Source of the DNA: Clostridia bacterium
GTDB taxonomy: Bacteria > Bacillota > Clostridia > Oscillospirales > CAG-272
Direction: 5' to 3'
Assembly: GCA_017467815.1 (NCBI GenBank)
Contig: JAFUKI010000012.1
Coordinates: 1-38,547 of the forward strand
Length of the DNA: 38,547 bases
Positions 1 to 8,493 of this stretch are shown in pieces. The notes beneath the pieces were generated by a model that was given only the letters and a program-made list of their open reading frames with translations, was not told the DNA's origin and did not search any database. The position numbers and the translations under genes were made by a program. Within the stretch, counting starts at the first letter, position 1, and each line of letters begins with the position of its first letter.

Positions 1-822
1 CCGGTGTATTATCCGTTCTATTCTGTGATTCGGGACAATAATCGCAAGCTGGTGGAAAACGAACTGCTTTATCAAAACGGACAGTATGAAATCGATTTTG
101 ATGATCTGGAAACGAAGATCCGAAGCGAAAATGTAAAAATGCTTATCCTCTGTTCTCCGCACAATCCGGTAGGCAGAGTTTGGACGAAGGCGGAACTACA
201 AAAAATCGGAGCTATCTGTAAAGCATACGGAGTGATCGTTGTGTCGGATGAGATCCACTGTGATTTCGCTTTCTCGGAGCATCCGCACACTGTTTTTACA
301 AAAGCTTGTCCGGACTTGGCGCAACAGTCCATTGTTTGTACTGCCCCAAGTAAGACATTTAATTTGGCAGGCTTGCAGGTTTCAAATATTTGGATCCCAA
401 ATGTAAACATCAGACGAAAAGTTCAAAAAGAAATCGATCGAAGCGGATATTCTCAGCTTAATTCTCTCGGATTAGTGGCGGCAAAAGCCGCTTATGAAAG
501 CGGCGAAGAGTGGCTGCTGCAGTGTAAAAATTATCTGCGCGAAAATTTGGATTTCTTACGTGCCTTTTTACAGGACAAGCTACCTGAAATAAAACTTGTA
601 GAACCTGACGGCACCTATTTTGCATGGCTTGACTGCTCGGGATTGGGCATGGGCCGCACAGAACTCAATGACCTTATTGTTAATAAGGCAAAGCTTTGGC
701 TTGATGCCGGTCATATCTTTGGAGAGAAATCGGCAGCTTTTCAGCGTGTCGTGTTAGCATGCTCGCGTACAACTTTGGAGCAAGCATTGACACAACTGGA
801 AAAAGCAGTCCGAAACGGTTAA
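1..822 (+). CDS. PatB/MalY-type aminotransferase-fold C-S lyase, 3' part only
   Basis: The reading frame is open from the first base, so the start lies before the window; about 273 residues of a family usually near 390 are present. Seen: the SPHNPVGRVW turn, the SDEIHCDF segment that in this fold carries the Asp contacting the PLP pyridine nitrogen, the APSKTFNLAGLQ motif with the PLP-binding Lys, and a C-terminal DGTYFAWLD segment. Known: PatB/MalY enzymes are fold-type I PLP enzymes that cleave cystathionine or cysteine S-conjugates to pyruvate, ammonia and a thiol or sulfide. The next gene starts 21 bases downstream on the same strand and encodes a sulfur carrier, which favours a sulfur-releasing lyase over a plain transaminase (inference). 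Base composition is more A+T-rich than the genes after 3700. Confidence 0.85.
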   Translation, partial: PVYYPFYSVIRDNNRKLVENELLYQNGQYEIDFDDLETKIRSENVKMLILCSPHNPVGRVWTKAELQKIGAICKAYGVIVVSDEIHCDFAFSEHPHTVFTKACPDLAQQSIVCTAPSKTFNLAGLQVSNIWIPNVNIRRKVQKEIDRSGYSQLNSLGLVAAKAAYESGEEWLLQCKNYLRENLDFLRAFLQDKLPEIKLVEPDGTYFAWLDCSGLGMGRTELNDLIVNKAKLWLDAGHIFGEKSAAFQRVVLACSRTTLEQALTQLEKAVRNG

Positions 823-843
823 AACAAAACCTGCGAGGTAAAT

Positions 844-1875
844 ATGAGTACAACGATCAAAATAAAGAATATATTACCGGAAGACTTTATCAAACTGGAT
901 TTCTCAAAAGTATTTATTTTGGATTTAAGAGAGGAAGATGAAGCCCTTATTTCCGGAATTCGAGGTGCGGTCAATATTCCTTTTCCAAAGCTTGCCGATC
1001 ACCTGAATGAGATACCTAAAAATACCCCGGTCTATGTATTTTGCCGAGTCGGGGGGTGGAGCCAAGAGGTTACCGAAATGCTAACTGAACGGGGATACGA
1101 TGCCTACAACCTTTTGGGTGGTTTCAATGCGTATAAAGACTATCTTGCTAATGCCGCCCCGATTACGGTAGATGCGAAAGATTTGAAGTGTCCGGGACCA
1201 ATTGTAAAGGTCGCAGACGTTATTCGAAATCTTGTTGATGGTCAGAAAGTATATGTGGAAGCAACAGAAGATGCTTTTGCATCCGATATTGCGGTTTGGT
1301 GCCAGCAAACGGGAAACCATCTCGAAAAACTTGAAGTTAAACCGAATGTCATTGAAGCAATCATTGAAAAGCGAGCAAAACCACCCGCAAGTGTTACCGA
1401 ATTGCCTAACGGAAAAACATTTGTTGTTTTCAGTGGTGATTTGGATAAAACAATCGCTGCCTTTATTATGGCGAACGGAGCAGCTGCAATGGGCAGAGAG
1501 GTTACGATCTTTTTTACCTTTTGGGGATTGAACATCTTGAGAAGGCCAAAAAAGGTTAAGACTAAAAAGAATCTCATTGAAAGAATGTTTGGCTTGATGA
1601 TGCCGCGAGGCACCAAAAAGCTTGGCCTTTCCAGAATGAATATGTGGGGTGCAGGGGCTAAAATGATCAGAGCTGTTATGAAGAGTAAAGGTGTTTTTTC
1701 CCTTGAGGAGCTTATCCAAAATGCTATAGATCATGGAGTTCGCCTGGTTGCCTGCCAGATGTCTATGGAGATTATGGGAATAAAAGCAGAAGAGTTGATT
1801 GACGGTGTTGAACTTGGCGGAGTAGCAACCTTCCTCGGTTCCGGTGAGCAATCGGACATGAGCCTGTTTATTTAG
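844..1875 (+). CDS. Rhodanese-TusA-DsrE2 three-domain sulfur-transfer protein
   Basis: A 343-residue fusion. Residues about 10-105 form a rhodanese domain with the active-site loop CRVGGWSQ (Cys67). Residues about 106-175 are TusA/SirA-like with CPGP at 116-119 (Cys116). Residues about 188-343 match the DsrE/DsrF/DsrH-like DsrE2 group, with TFWGLN at 226-231 and a conserved-looking Cys304 in ACQMSM. Known: each domain type carries persulfide on its Cys, and such fusions hand sulfane sulfur between enzymes in the cytoplasm. The start at 844 has a GAGGT-type ribosome binding site. It follows the C-S lyase by 21 bases and is probably in one operon with it, taking the released sulfur (inference). 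The final acceptor is unknown. A basic linker at about 232-262 may be a surface loop. No signal peptide or clear membrane segment. Confidence 0.88.
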   Translation: MSTTIKIKNILPEDFIKLDFSKVFILDLREEDEALISGIRGAVNIPFPKLADHLNEIPKNTPVYVFCRVGGWSQEVTEMLTERGYDAYNLLGGFNAYKDYLANAAPITVDAKDLKCPGPIVKVADVIRNLVDGQKVYVEATEDAFASDIAVWCQQTGNHLEKLEVKPNVIEAIIEKRAKPPASVTELPNGKTFVVFSGDLDKTIAAFIMANGAAAMGREVTIFFTFWGLNILRRPKKVKTKKNLIERMFGLMMPRGTKKLGLSRMNMWGAGAKMIRAVMKSKGVFSLEELIQNAIDHGVRLVACQMSMEIMGIKAEELIDGVELGGVATFLGSGEQSDMSLFI

Positions 1876-1892
1876 AAGTAAACTACTTTATA

Positions 1893-2160
1893 ATGGCGCA
1901 CAGACTTGAAAACCATGTCAATAAATTGGTCGAAAAAATAATAAATATTACGAGCAAAGCAGAGAGATCGATATCGTAGAAACCTTTACGCCACCGAGTA
2001 TGGATGACAGCACTTATGGCATTAGAGTGTGATCACTGGGGACACCAAGAACGGTAGTGTATATGAAATAATTAATATTTTTGTTTATCTGAATGCCGGC
2101 GGGAAAATTCTTGTCGCCATTGTTCACCAAAAAATGTCAAAAAATCTCATTGCCTATTGA
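1893..2160 (+). pseudogene. Frameshifted remnant of a small gene
   Basis: Three overlapping reading segments in different frames can be joined into one plausible protein of about 88 residues. The first begins with ATG at 1893 (MAHRLENHVNKLVEK), the second covers about 1964-2031 (VETFTPPSMDDSTYGIR) and the third about 2029-2160 (VITGDTKNGSVYEI, later LNAGGKILVAIVHQK), ending in TGA at 2158-2160. Each segment is cut short by a stop in its own frame. The family is not recognised. It could be a decayed gene or a product of sequencing error; two shifts within 270 bases and the eroded surroundings favour decay. Confidence 0.45.
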
Positions 2161-2185
2161 TAAGGTAGGAAAATTGGAGTATAAT
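2157..2185 (+). promoter_or_regulatory. Sigma-A promoter of the Trp T-box leader
   Basis: TTGATA at 2157-2162 and TATAAT at 2180-2185 are separated by exactly 17 bases, placing the start of transcription near 2192, just before the T-box Stem I. The -35 box overlaps the stop of the upstream remnant. Confidence 0.7.
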
Positions 2186-2191
2186 ATAGTA

Positions 2192-2465
2192 AATTCAATA
2201 TTTCAAAACCGTTGAAGCGGAGGATAACGTCAATCAAGACTACAAGAGAGCCCGTGGTGCTGAGAGTCAGGTAAGAAACAAATTGTCAAATGGACCGCTG
2301 AGGGCGCAGTCAAATGGGATTTCCCAAAGTATTCTGCGACGCTGCAGGCAAGCGTATAAATGCCGGGGATATGTTGGTATCCTGCTAAGCGCACGGGTCA
2401 TGCCGTGAATCAAGGTGGCACCGCGGATAAGTGGGTTTTCAGGATAGTCCCGTTTTTGTTTTATA
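2192..2465 (+). promoter_or_regulatory. T-box riboswitch with Trp (TGG) specifier, no downstream gene
   Basis: The invariant T-box core AAGGTGGCACCGCGG is at 2412-2426. Upstream is a Stem I: the 5' strand GCGG (2217-2220) can pair with CCGC (2295-2298), which sits between the specifier-loop triplet TGG plus purine A (2291-2294) and the K-turn-like TGAG (2299-2302); the distal arm contains AGAGAGCC and GGTGCTGAGAG around 2250-2270. Known: T-box leaders bind uncharged tRNA matching the specifier and allow read-through into aminoacyl-tRNA synthetase, biosynthesis or transport genes. TGG predicts tRNA-Trp. The usual strong terminator after the T-box is not evident: GTCCC and a T-rich run at about 2448-2461 are present but the pairing partner is weak. 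What follows is a transposase scrap, so the leader seems to have lost its gene. Confidence 0.85.
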
Positions 2466-2579
2466 AGGGTTCTATAATAAAAGTGGGGTCAGATAAAACG
2501 CGAACGAAAAAAGGTTGAGCATATCTGAAAAATCTGATAAAATGAAGTTACCACACAAACATTCATCAGAGGAACAGAT

Positions 2580-2774
2580 ATGCTCAAATCATATTATACA
2601 GAAAAAATACTCGGATTGCAAGGCAGCGAAATCAAAAAGATAGAAGAAACTGTGCAGAATATTCACACACTGAAGTGTGCTGTTAAAGTGAAAAATATTC
2701 GCATTATTTTCATAAGGCATAAACGGAATAAAAGTGCTCCGACTGTAATTCAATCGGAGCATTTTTGTATATAA
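2580..2774 (+). pseudogene. Remnant of an ISL3-like transposase N-terminus
   Basis: A 64-codon frame starting MLKSYYTEKILGLQ and continuing GSEIKKIEETVQNIH resembles the start of ISL3-family transposases, where a short Leu-rich segment precedes the Cys-rich zinc-binding region. Only one Cys of that region is left, and the text then jumps to a basic stretch (FIRHKRN), as expected from a large internal deletion. A promoter-like pair, TTGAGC (2514-2519) and TAAAAT (2537-2542) with 17 bases between, and an AGAGGAACAG ribosome binding site precede it. No terminal inverted repeats were found, so the assignment is tentative. An unrelated small ORF is the alternative. Confidence 0.35.
2734..2767. terminator. 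Bidirectional intrinsic terminator
   Basis: GTGCTCCGA (2734-2742) pairs with TCGGAGCA (2754-2761, one G-U pair). It is followed by ATTTTTG on the plus strand and by a T-rich tract on the minus strand. It separates the transposase scrap from the convergent hypothetical gene. Confidence 0.7.
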
Positions 2775-2789
2775 AAACATAATATCGTG

Positions 2790-3410
2790 TCACGTAAGAA
2801 ACGGTTTATTTCTCCATTCAGCTTGATATCTATATCCTTTATCGTAATAAATCTGATCCGTAAAAAGGAACATGGCAATCAGCACAAGAGATGGCTCAGA
2901 ACAATACAGTTTACAAGCTTTTTCGTCGATTTCGAGTTCCTGTTCTGCAACCAAATGTAGTTCCATAAGAACACCTATGACAGATTCAATTTTGTCGGCT
3001 GGAATAGAACATTCTGCAGCAAGTAAATCTGCATCAAAAAGGTAACGGTTATCTTTTTTGTGAATAAACAATACCGCACGCATGACTTCAGGAGAGGAAA
3101 GTCTTTCAAAGATCTCCCGGATTTGCTCACCGTCTCCGATAGTTTCGGTATAGGCATTCTCATATTGGGGGAAAACGGAGAAGAAAGGGGAAGGACCGTT
3201 TGAGACATATGTGAAACCGTAATCATTGTCAACATACGAAGTGCGTTTACATTCCCTTACTTCCTCTGCGCTGTAGTCATCCGGGACTGACATATAACAG
3301 TTGAATAACCCTTTTTCAATCTGCCAGCATATGTCCCGGATTACATGGAACCGTTCATGCTCGGGAGTGTCGGACAGAATGGTGCGGATACGGGAAGAAA
3401 GATCCTTCAT
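2790..3410 (-). CDS. Unrecognised 206-residue protein with a possible winged-helix segment
   Basis: Not recognised. The protein is soluble, acidic and has no signal peptide. The N-terminal half (1-95) is rich in charged and aromatic residues. Residues about 105-165 read like a helix-turn-helix of winged type: SSPEVMRAVLFIHKK, then LLAAECSIPADKIESVIGVL, then a short strand-like ELEID segment, as in regulators that read out one recognition helix followed by a wing. The C-terminus ends in an aromatic tail. The start at 3410 is the first ATG of the frame but has only a weak ribosome binding site. No partner gene is on its strand: the ilv operon terminator lies just upstream and a bidirectional terminator just downstream, so it is monocistronic. 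Being a transcription regulator is a guess from the helix pattern only. Confidence 0.55.
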   Translation of the reverse strand: MKDLSSRIRTILSDTPEHERFHVIRDICWQIEKGLFNCYMSVPDDYSAEEVRECKRTSYVDNDYGFTYVSNGPSPFFSVFPQYENAYTETIGDGEQIREIFERLSSPEVMRAVLFIHKKDNRYLFDADLLAAECSIPADKIESVIGVLMELHLVAEQELEIDEKACKLYCSEPSLVLIAMFLFTDQIYYDKGYRYQAEWRNKPFLT

Positions 3411-3476
3411 AGAGAAGGAACATTTCTGCGATTTAGGTTCGGACTATTTCAATACCATTTATGCTGAGAAAATCAA

Positions 3477-3526
3477 AAAGCGAAATATCCAATCCCTTGA
3501 AAAACTGGGATTTTCCGTTTCGCTTT
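3477..3526 (-). terminator. Terminator of the leu-ilv operon
   Basis: On the minus strand AAAGCGAAA pairs with TTTCGCTTT (9 bp), and an inner AATCCC/GGGATT adds 6 bp. The stem runs into TTTTTGATTTT. It is about 170 bases past the ilvC stop and is the first convincing terminator after it. Confidence 0.7.
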
Positions 3527-3695
3527 CTTGACATAGTTTTTTCGCTTGACTGTTTGCCGGTATGGCTTTTGTCATGCCTTTTTTATTTTGTGCTTTAGTG
3601 GGTTTTCAGGACAGACCACTGATGGCGCGCCGCGCAGTTTTCGGAAAATGCACAGAGATGCCGGTTGGATTTTCAGATTTTCCGTTACCCTCGTA

Positions 3696-4739
<1,044 letters not shown>

Positions 4740-5255
4740 TTACAAATTGATAACCTGACGAATGGTTGTCCCGCCTTTTTCCAGGGACACGCTGCCTGTG
4801 CGGCAAATCTCAAGAATGGTATAATCCCGCATCAGATTGATAAAATCGTCGATACGTCGTGTCACATCGGACAGGCGGAACATAAGATAGTCCTTTGCGT
4901 AGTCAACCGTCACAGCGCCAAAGGCGTCTGCGGCTGCACGGATTTCCTCGCGGGTTGCAGGATCATTTTTCATTTTGATCAGGAGCAGCTCACAGCTGAC
5001 GGAATTATCCGGATCCAGTTCCTTGATGGAACAAACATCGGGGAGCTTATACAGCTGATTGACAAGCTGCTGTTTGTTGTTTTCTTCTCCCTCAAAAACA
5101 ACGGTAATACGGGACAATTCGCTTGTTTCCGTTTCGCTTACGGTCAGCGCACTGATATTGAACTGACGCCGGCGGAACATACTGGTTACTCTGTTCAATA
5201 CACCGAACTGGTTCCGTACCAGTACTGCTACAGTATATCGGTTCATATCAGTCAC
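4740..5255 (-). CDS. ilvN: Acetolactate synthase small (regulatory) subunit
   Basis: 171 residues, typical of the IlvN/IlvH type. The N-terminal ACT domain (about 6-80) starts YTVAVLVRNQFGVLNRVTSMF and includes the NISALTV strand; ACT domains bind valine for feedback control and activate the catalytic subunit. The C-terminal domain (85-171) contains the LLLIKMKND strand typical of the family. The start codon overlaps the end of ilvB by 8 bases, so the two subunits are probably translationally coupled in a fixed ratio. Assignment is firm; the degree of valine inhibition cannot be read from sequence. Confidence 0.95.
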   Translation of the reverse strand: MTDMNRYTVAVLVRNQFGVLNRVTSMFRRRQFNISALTVSETETSELSRITVVFEGEENNKQQLVNQLYKLPDVCSIKELDPDNSVSCELLLIKMKNDPATREEIRAAADAFGAVTVDYAKDYLMFRLSDVTRRIDDFINLMRDYTILEICRTGSVSLEKGGTTIRQVINL

Positions 5256-6915
5256 CCACCTTTACTATGATATTGTCCATGCTTCCTCCGGGGGGCAGCA
5301 TGGGAAGAACAAACTCATCCTTGTCGATCGCACAGTCGATGATGTACGGACCGCTCGCCTCAAATGCTCTGGTAAGCGCCGCATCCAGTTCCTCCACGGT
5401 GGAAACCGCTTCCCCGTCTGCGCCGAAGGAACGTGCAAAGGCAGGGAAATCTGTCTGGCGGTCCAGAACGGTGTTTGAGTAATGCTTGTCAAAGAACAAT
5501 GTCTGCCACTGACGCACCATGCCGAGCACGCCGTTGTTGAGGATCAGAATCACGACGGGAACATGATAGGAGACAGCCGTCGCCAGTTCGTTCAGGCACA
5601 TGCCGAAACTGCCGTCGCCCGTAACAAGAACGCTTCGTTCTCCTGTACCGAAAGCCGCGCCGATCGCCGCACCGAAGCCAAATCCCATGGTGCCGAGGCC
5701 GCCGCTGGTGACAAATCTGCGGGGATTACGGAAAACGAGATTCTGCGCCGACCACATCTGATGCTGTCCCACGTCGGTAGCTACGGCGGTGTTTTCGCCG
5801 AGATACCGGTTCAGGGTCAGAATGGCGTTCCGCGGGGTCAGACCGTCTCTGCGATCCGTATATTCTTCTTCTTCACCGCGGAGTGCCGTGATTTTTTCAT
5901 TCCATTCCGGTCTGCGGACTTCTTCGATCATCGGAAGGAGTGCTGCAAGCGTCCGTTTTACGTCTCCTCTGAGCCCGCATACGGCATGGACTGTTTTGGA
6001 AAGCTCGGAACCGTCCACGTCGATGTGCACGATCTTCGCTTCCGTGGCAAATTTAGAACGGTTTCCGGTCACACGGTCGTTGAAGCGGACACCGAGTGAC
6101 ACGATCAGGTCGGCATTGTGCATGGCCATGGAGGAGGCATAATGTCCGTGCATCCCCTGCATGCCGAGGAATCTGGGATGGTCGGTAGGAACACCGGAAA
6201 GTCCCATGAGCGAACAGCCGATGGGGGCGTCAATTTTTTCGGCAAGAGAAAGCATTTCTTCCTGTGCATTTGCAGCAATAACGCCGCCGCCGAAATAGAC
6301 AAAGGGACGTTTTGCTGCATTGATCAGTTCTGCCGCTTCCTGAATCCGTACTTCCTTGGCGGCATAGGGTTCGTCCGCTGTGACCGGAGGTTCGGGGGTA
6401 TATTCGCACTTCGCAATCTGTACATCCTTGGGAATATCAATCAGTACAGGGCCCGGTCTGCCCGATTTTGCCAGTACAAAGGCTTCTCGGACGGTATCGG
6501 CAAGTTCATCCACCGAGCCGACGAAATAATTGTGTTTGGTGATGGGAAGGGTTACGCCGGTGATGTCAAGCTCCTGAAAGCTGTCGGTGCCGATCTGTGT
6601 CGTTGGAACATTCCCGCAGATGGCGATCATGGGAATCGAGTCCAGATAGGCGGTTGCAATACCGGTGACAAGGTTGGTGGCTCCGGGACCGGAGGTGGAG
6701 ATCACGACCCCCACTTTACCGGTCGTTCTGGCATATCCGTCGGCGGCATGTGCGGCCCCCTGCTCATGTGCGGTCAGGATGTGATGGATTTTATCCTGAT
6801 AGTTGTAAAGGCTGTCGTATACGTTCAGGATCTGTCCGCCCGGATAGCCGAAAACGGTATCACAGCCCTGTTCCAGTAAAGTTTCTACAAGTATATCTGC
6901 GCCGGAAAGGAGCAT
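5248..6915 (-). CDS. ilvB: Acetolactate synthase large (catalytic) subunit
   Basis: 555 residues, full length. It condenses two pyruvates, or pyruvate with 2-oxobutyrate, the first common step to Val/Leu and Ile. Seen: the catalytic Glu51 in AHEQGAAHAADGYAR, the central FAD-binding domain with a run of Gly-rich strands, and the TPP/Mg motif starting GDGSFGM at 433 and ending with NN at 460-461. The start at 6915 lies 6 bases after the leuB stop, with an AAAGGAAT ribosome binding site inside the end of leuB. It shares an 8-base overlap with ilvN. It is controlled with the rest of the operon by the T-box before leuA. Full-length homology across all three TPP-enzyme domains makes other members of the family (for example oxalyl-CoA decarboxylase) unlikely. 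Confidence 0.97.
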   Translation of the reverse strand: MLLSGADILVETLLEQGCDTVFGYPGGQILNVYDSLYNYQDKIHHILTAHEQGAAHAADGYARTTGKVGVVISTSGPGATNLVTGIATAYLDSIPMIAICGNVPTTQIGTDSFQELDITGVTLPITKHNYFVGSVDELADTVREAFVLAKSGRPGPVLIDIPKDVQIAKCEYTPEPPVTADEPYAAKEVRIQEAAELINAAKRPFVYFGGGVIAANAQEEMLSLAEKIDAPIGCSLMGLSGVPTDHPRFLGMQGMHGHYASSMAMHNADLIVSLGVRFNDRVTGNRSKFATEAKIVHIDVDGSELSKTVHAVCGLRGDVKRTLAALLPMIEEVRRPEWNEKITALRGEEEEYTDRRDGLTPRNAILTLNRYLGENTAVATDVGQHQMWSAQNLVFRNPRRFVTSGGLGTMGFGFGAAIGAAFGTGERSVLVTGDGSFGMCLNELATAVSYHVPVVILILNNGVLGMVRQWQTLFFDKHYSNTVLDRQTDFPAFARSFGADGEAVSTVEELDAALTRAFEASGPYIIDCAIDKDEFVLPMLPPGGSMDNIIVKVGD

Positions 6916-6921
6916 ATTCTG

Positions 6922-8001
6922 TTATTCCTTTCGTAAATTTTCAAGAATCAGATCACCGCATCTGCGGCATCCCACAATGGTCATGCCTTCGCTCATAATG
7001 TCAGCCGTACGGTATCCTGCATCCAGATATGCGGAAACGGCGTTTTCGATGGCGTCTGCTTCTGCGGGCATGTCAAAGCTGTAGCGAAGCATCATGGCAG
7101 CGGAGAGAATGGTGCCGATGGGGTTGGCTTTATCCTGTCCCGCGATATCGGGAGCGGAACCGTGGATCGGCTCATAGAGACCGCAGGTGGTCGAACCGAG
7201 ACTGGAAGACGGAATCATGCCGATCGATCCGGTAATCATGGAGGCTTCGTCGGAGAGGATGTCGCCGAACATATTCTCGGTTACGATTACATCGAACTGT
7301 GCAGGATTTTTCACGATCTGCATCGCACAGTTATCGACCAGCATATCGGAAAGTTCCACATCGGGGTATTCTTCGGCAAGACGGTGCATGACCTTCTTCC
7401 AAAGGCGGCTGGAATCGAGAACATTGGACTTTTCCACAGAACAGAGCTTTTTATTGCGCTTCTGTGCGGTCTCAAAGCCGATTCTGCCGATGCGTTCGAT
7501 TTCTTCTTCGTTGTAGGTCAGTACGTCGATGGCGGTGGGCTTGCCGTCGATTTCTTCGGTTTTGTGTTCGCCGAAATAAATACCGCCGATCAGCTCACGA
7601 ACGATGATGAAGTCGATGCCGTTTTCCACAATTTCTTTCCGCAGGGGAGAAGCGTCGGCAAGCTGTTTCCAGATCTTTGCGGGACGGTTGTTGGAATACA
7701 CGCCCATCCCCGCACGAAGACGGAGCAGACCCTTTTCGGGACGCATATGCCCGGGGACATCGTTCCATTTGTTTCCGCCTACCGCTCCAAGCAGTACGCT
7801 GTCGGAAGCGAGGCACTTTGCAAGTTCGGATTCGGGCAGAGGATCGCCGTGTTTGTCAATGGCGCAGCCGCCCATATCGGCATCGGTGTATGTAAAGGTG
7901 TGTCCGTACAGTCCGGCGATTTTATCAAGCACACGGAGTGCCTGTTCCACAATCTCGGGACCGATACCGTCACCGCGGATAACTGCGATGTTCTTATTCA
8001 T
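6922..8001 (-). CDS. leuB: 3-isopropylmalate dehydrogenase
   Basis: 359 residues. Oxidises and decarboxylates 3-isopropylmalate to 2-oxoisocaproate with NAD+. Seen: the N-terminal GDGIGPEIVEQALRVL, the substrate-binding segment LLRLRAGMGVYSNNRPAK, and NMFGDILSDEASMITGSIGM with the metal-binding Asp residues, followed by EPIHGSAPDIAG, the NAD-specific signature region. The start overlaps the leuD stop by 8 bases, which suggests translational coupling. Third step of the leucine branch; here it follows leuCD, as is common in Firmicutes. Confidence 0.97.
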   Translation of the reverse strand: MNKNIAVIRGDGIGPEIVEQALRVLDKIAGLYGHTFTYTDADMGGCAIDKHGDPLPESELAKCLASDSVLLGAVGGNKWNDVPGHMRPEKGLLRLRAGMGVYSNNRPAKIWKQLADASPLRKEIVENGIDFIIVRELIGGIYFGEHKTEEIDGKPTAIDVLTYNEEEIERIGRIGFETAQKRNKKLCSVEKSNVLDSSRLWKKVMHRLAEEYPDVELSDMLVDNCAMQIVKNPAQFDVIVTENMFGDILSDEASMITGSIGMIPSSSLGSTTCGLYEPIHGSAPDIAGQDKANPIGTILSAAMMLRYSFDMPAEADAIENAVSAYLDAGYRTADIMSEGMTIVGCRRCGDLILENLRKE

Positions 8002-8491
8002 TTGTCTGACCCTCCTTCAGCGAGGCAAGCAGGCCGCCGCAGCGGATGATGTTCTGGATAAACGGCGGGAACGGCTGTGCCTGATAGGTTTTCCCTGTGG
8101 TGATGTCGGTGATCACGCCAGTGTCGAAATCCACCTTCACTTCATCGTCTGCCGCGATCTCTTCCGCCGCCTGTTCGCATTCCAGGATCGGAAGACCGAT
8201 GTTGATGGCGTTGCGGTAGAAGATTCTTGCAAAGCTCTTGGCAATAACACATCCGGTGCCGCAGGTCTTGATAACGAGCGGTGCGTGTTCACGAGAGGAG
8301 CCGCATCCGAAGTTCCAGCCCGCCACCATGACATCGCCTTTCGTTACCTTTTTCACGAATTCCGTGTCGATATCTTCCATGCAGTGCAGTGCAAGTTCGT
8401 TTGCGTCCGGGGTATTCAGATACCGTGCAGGGATAATTACGTCGGTGTCCACATTATCGGGATATTTGAAAACTTTTCCTTGCGTATTCAT
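7994..8491 (-). CDS. leuD: 3-isopropylmalate dehydratase small subunit
   Basis: 165 residues, the size of the short LeuD/HacB-type swivelling domain. It forms the isopropylmalate isomerase with LeuC. Seen: the DNVDTDVIIPARYL motif near the N-terminus, the conserved GCGSSREHAP loop (substrate-binding Ser/Arg), and SFARIFYRNAINIGLPIL. It begins 2 bases after the leuC stop and overlaps leuB at its 3' end. The short length groups it with archaeal/clostridial two-subunit enzymes rather than the longer proteobacterial LeuD. Confidence 0.96.
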   Translation of the reverse strand: MNTQGKVFKYPDNVDTDVIIPARYLNTPDANELALHCMEDIDTEFVKKVTKGDVMVAGWNFGCGSSREHAPLVIKTCGTGCVIAKSFARIFYRNAINIGLPILECEQAAEEIAADDEVKVDFDTGVITDITTGKTYQAQPFPPFIQNIIRCGGLLASLKEGQTNE

Positions 8492-8493
8492 GT

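Noticed and set aside
3540..3600. Plus-strand hairpin GGTATG/CATGCC with T run
   Set aside because: No plus-strand gene ends here, and the stem is short; it may be chance.
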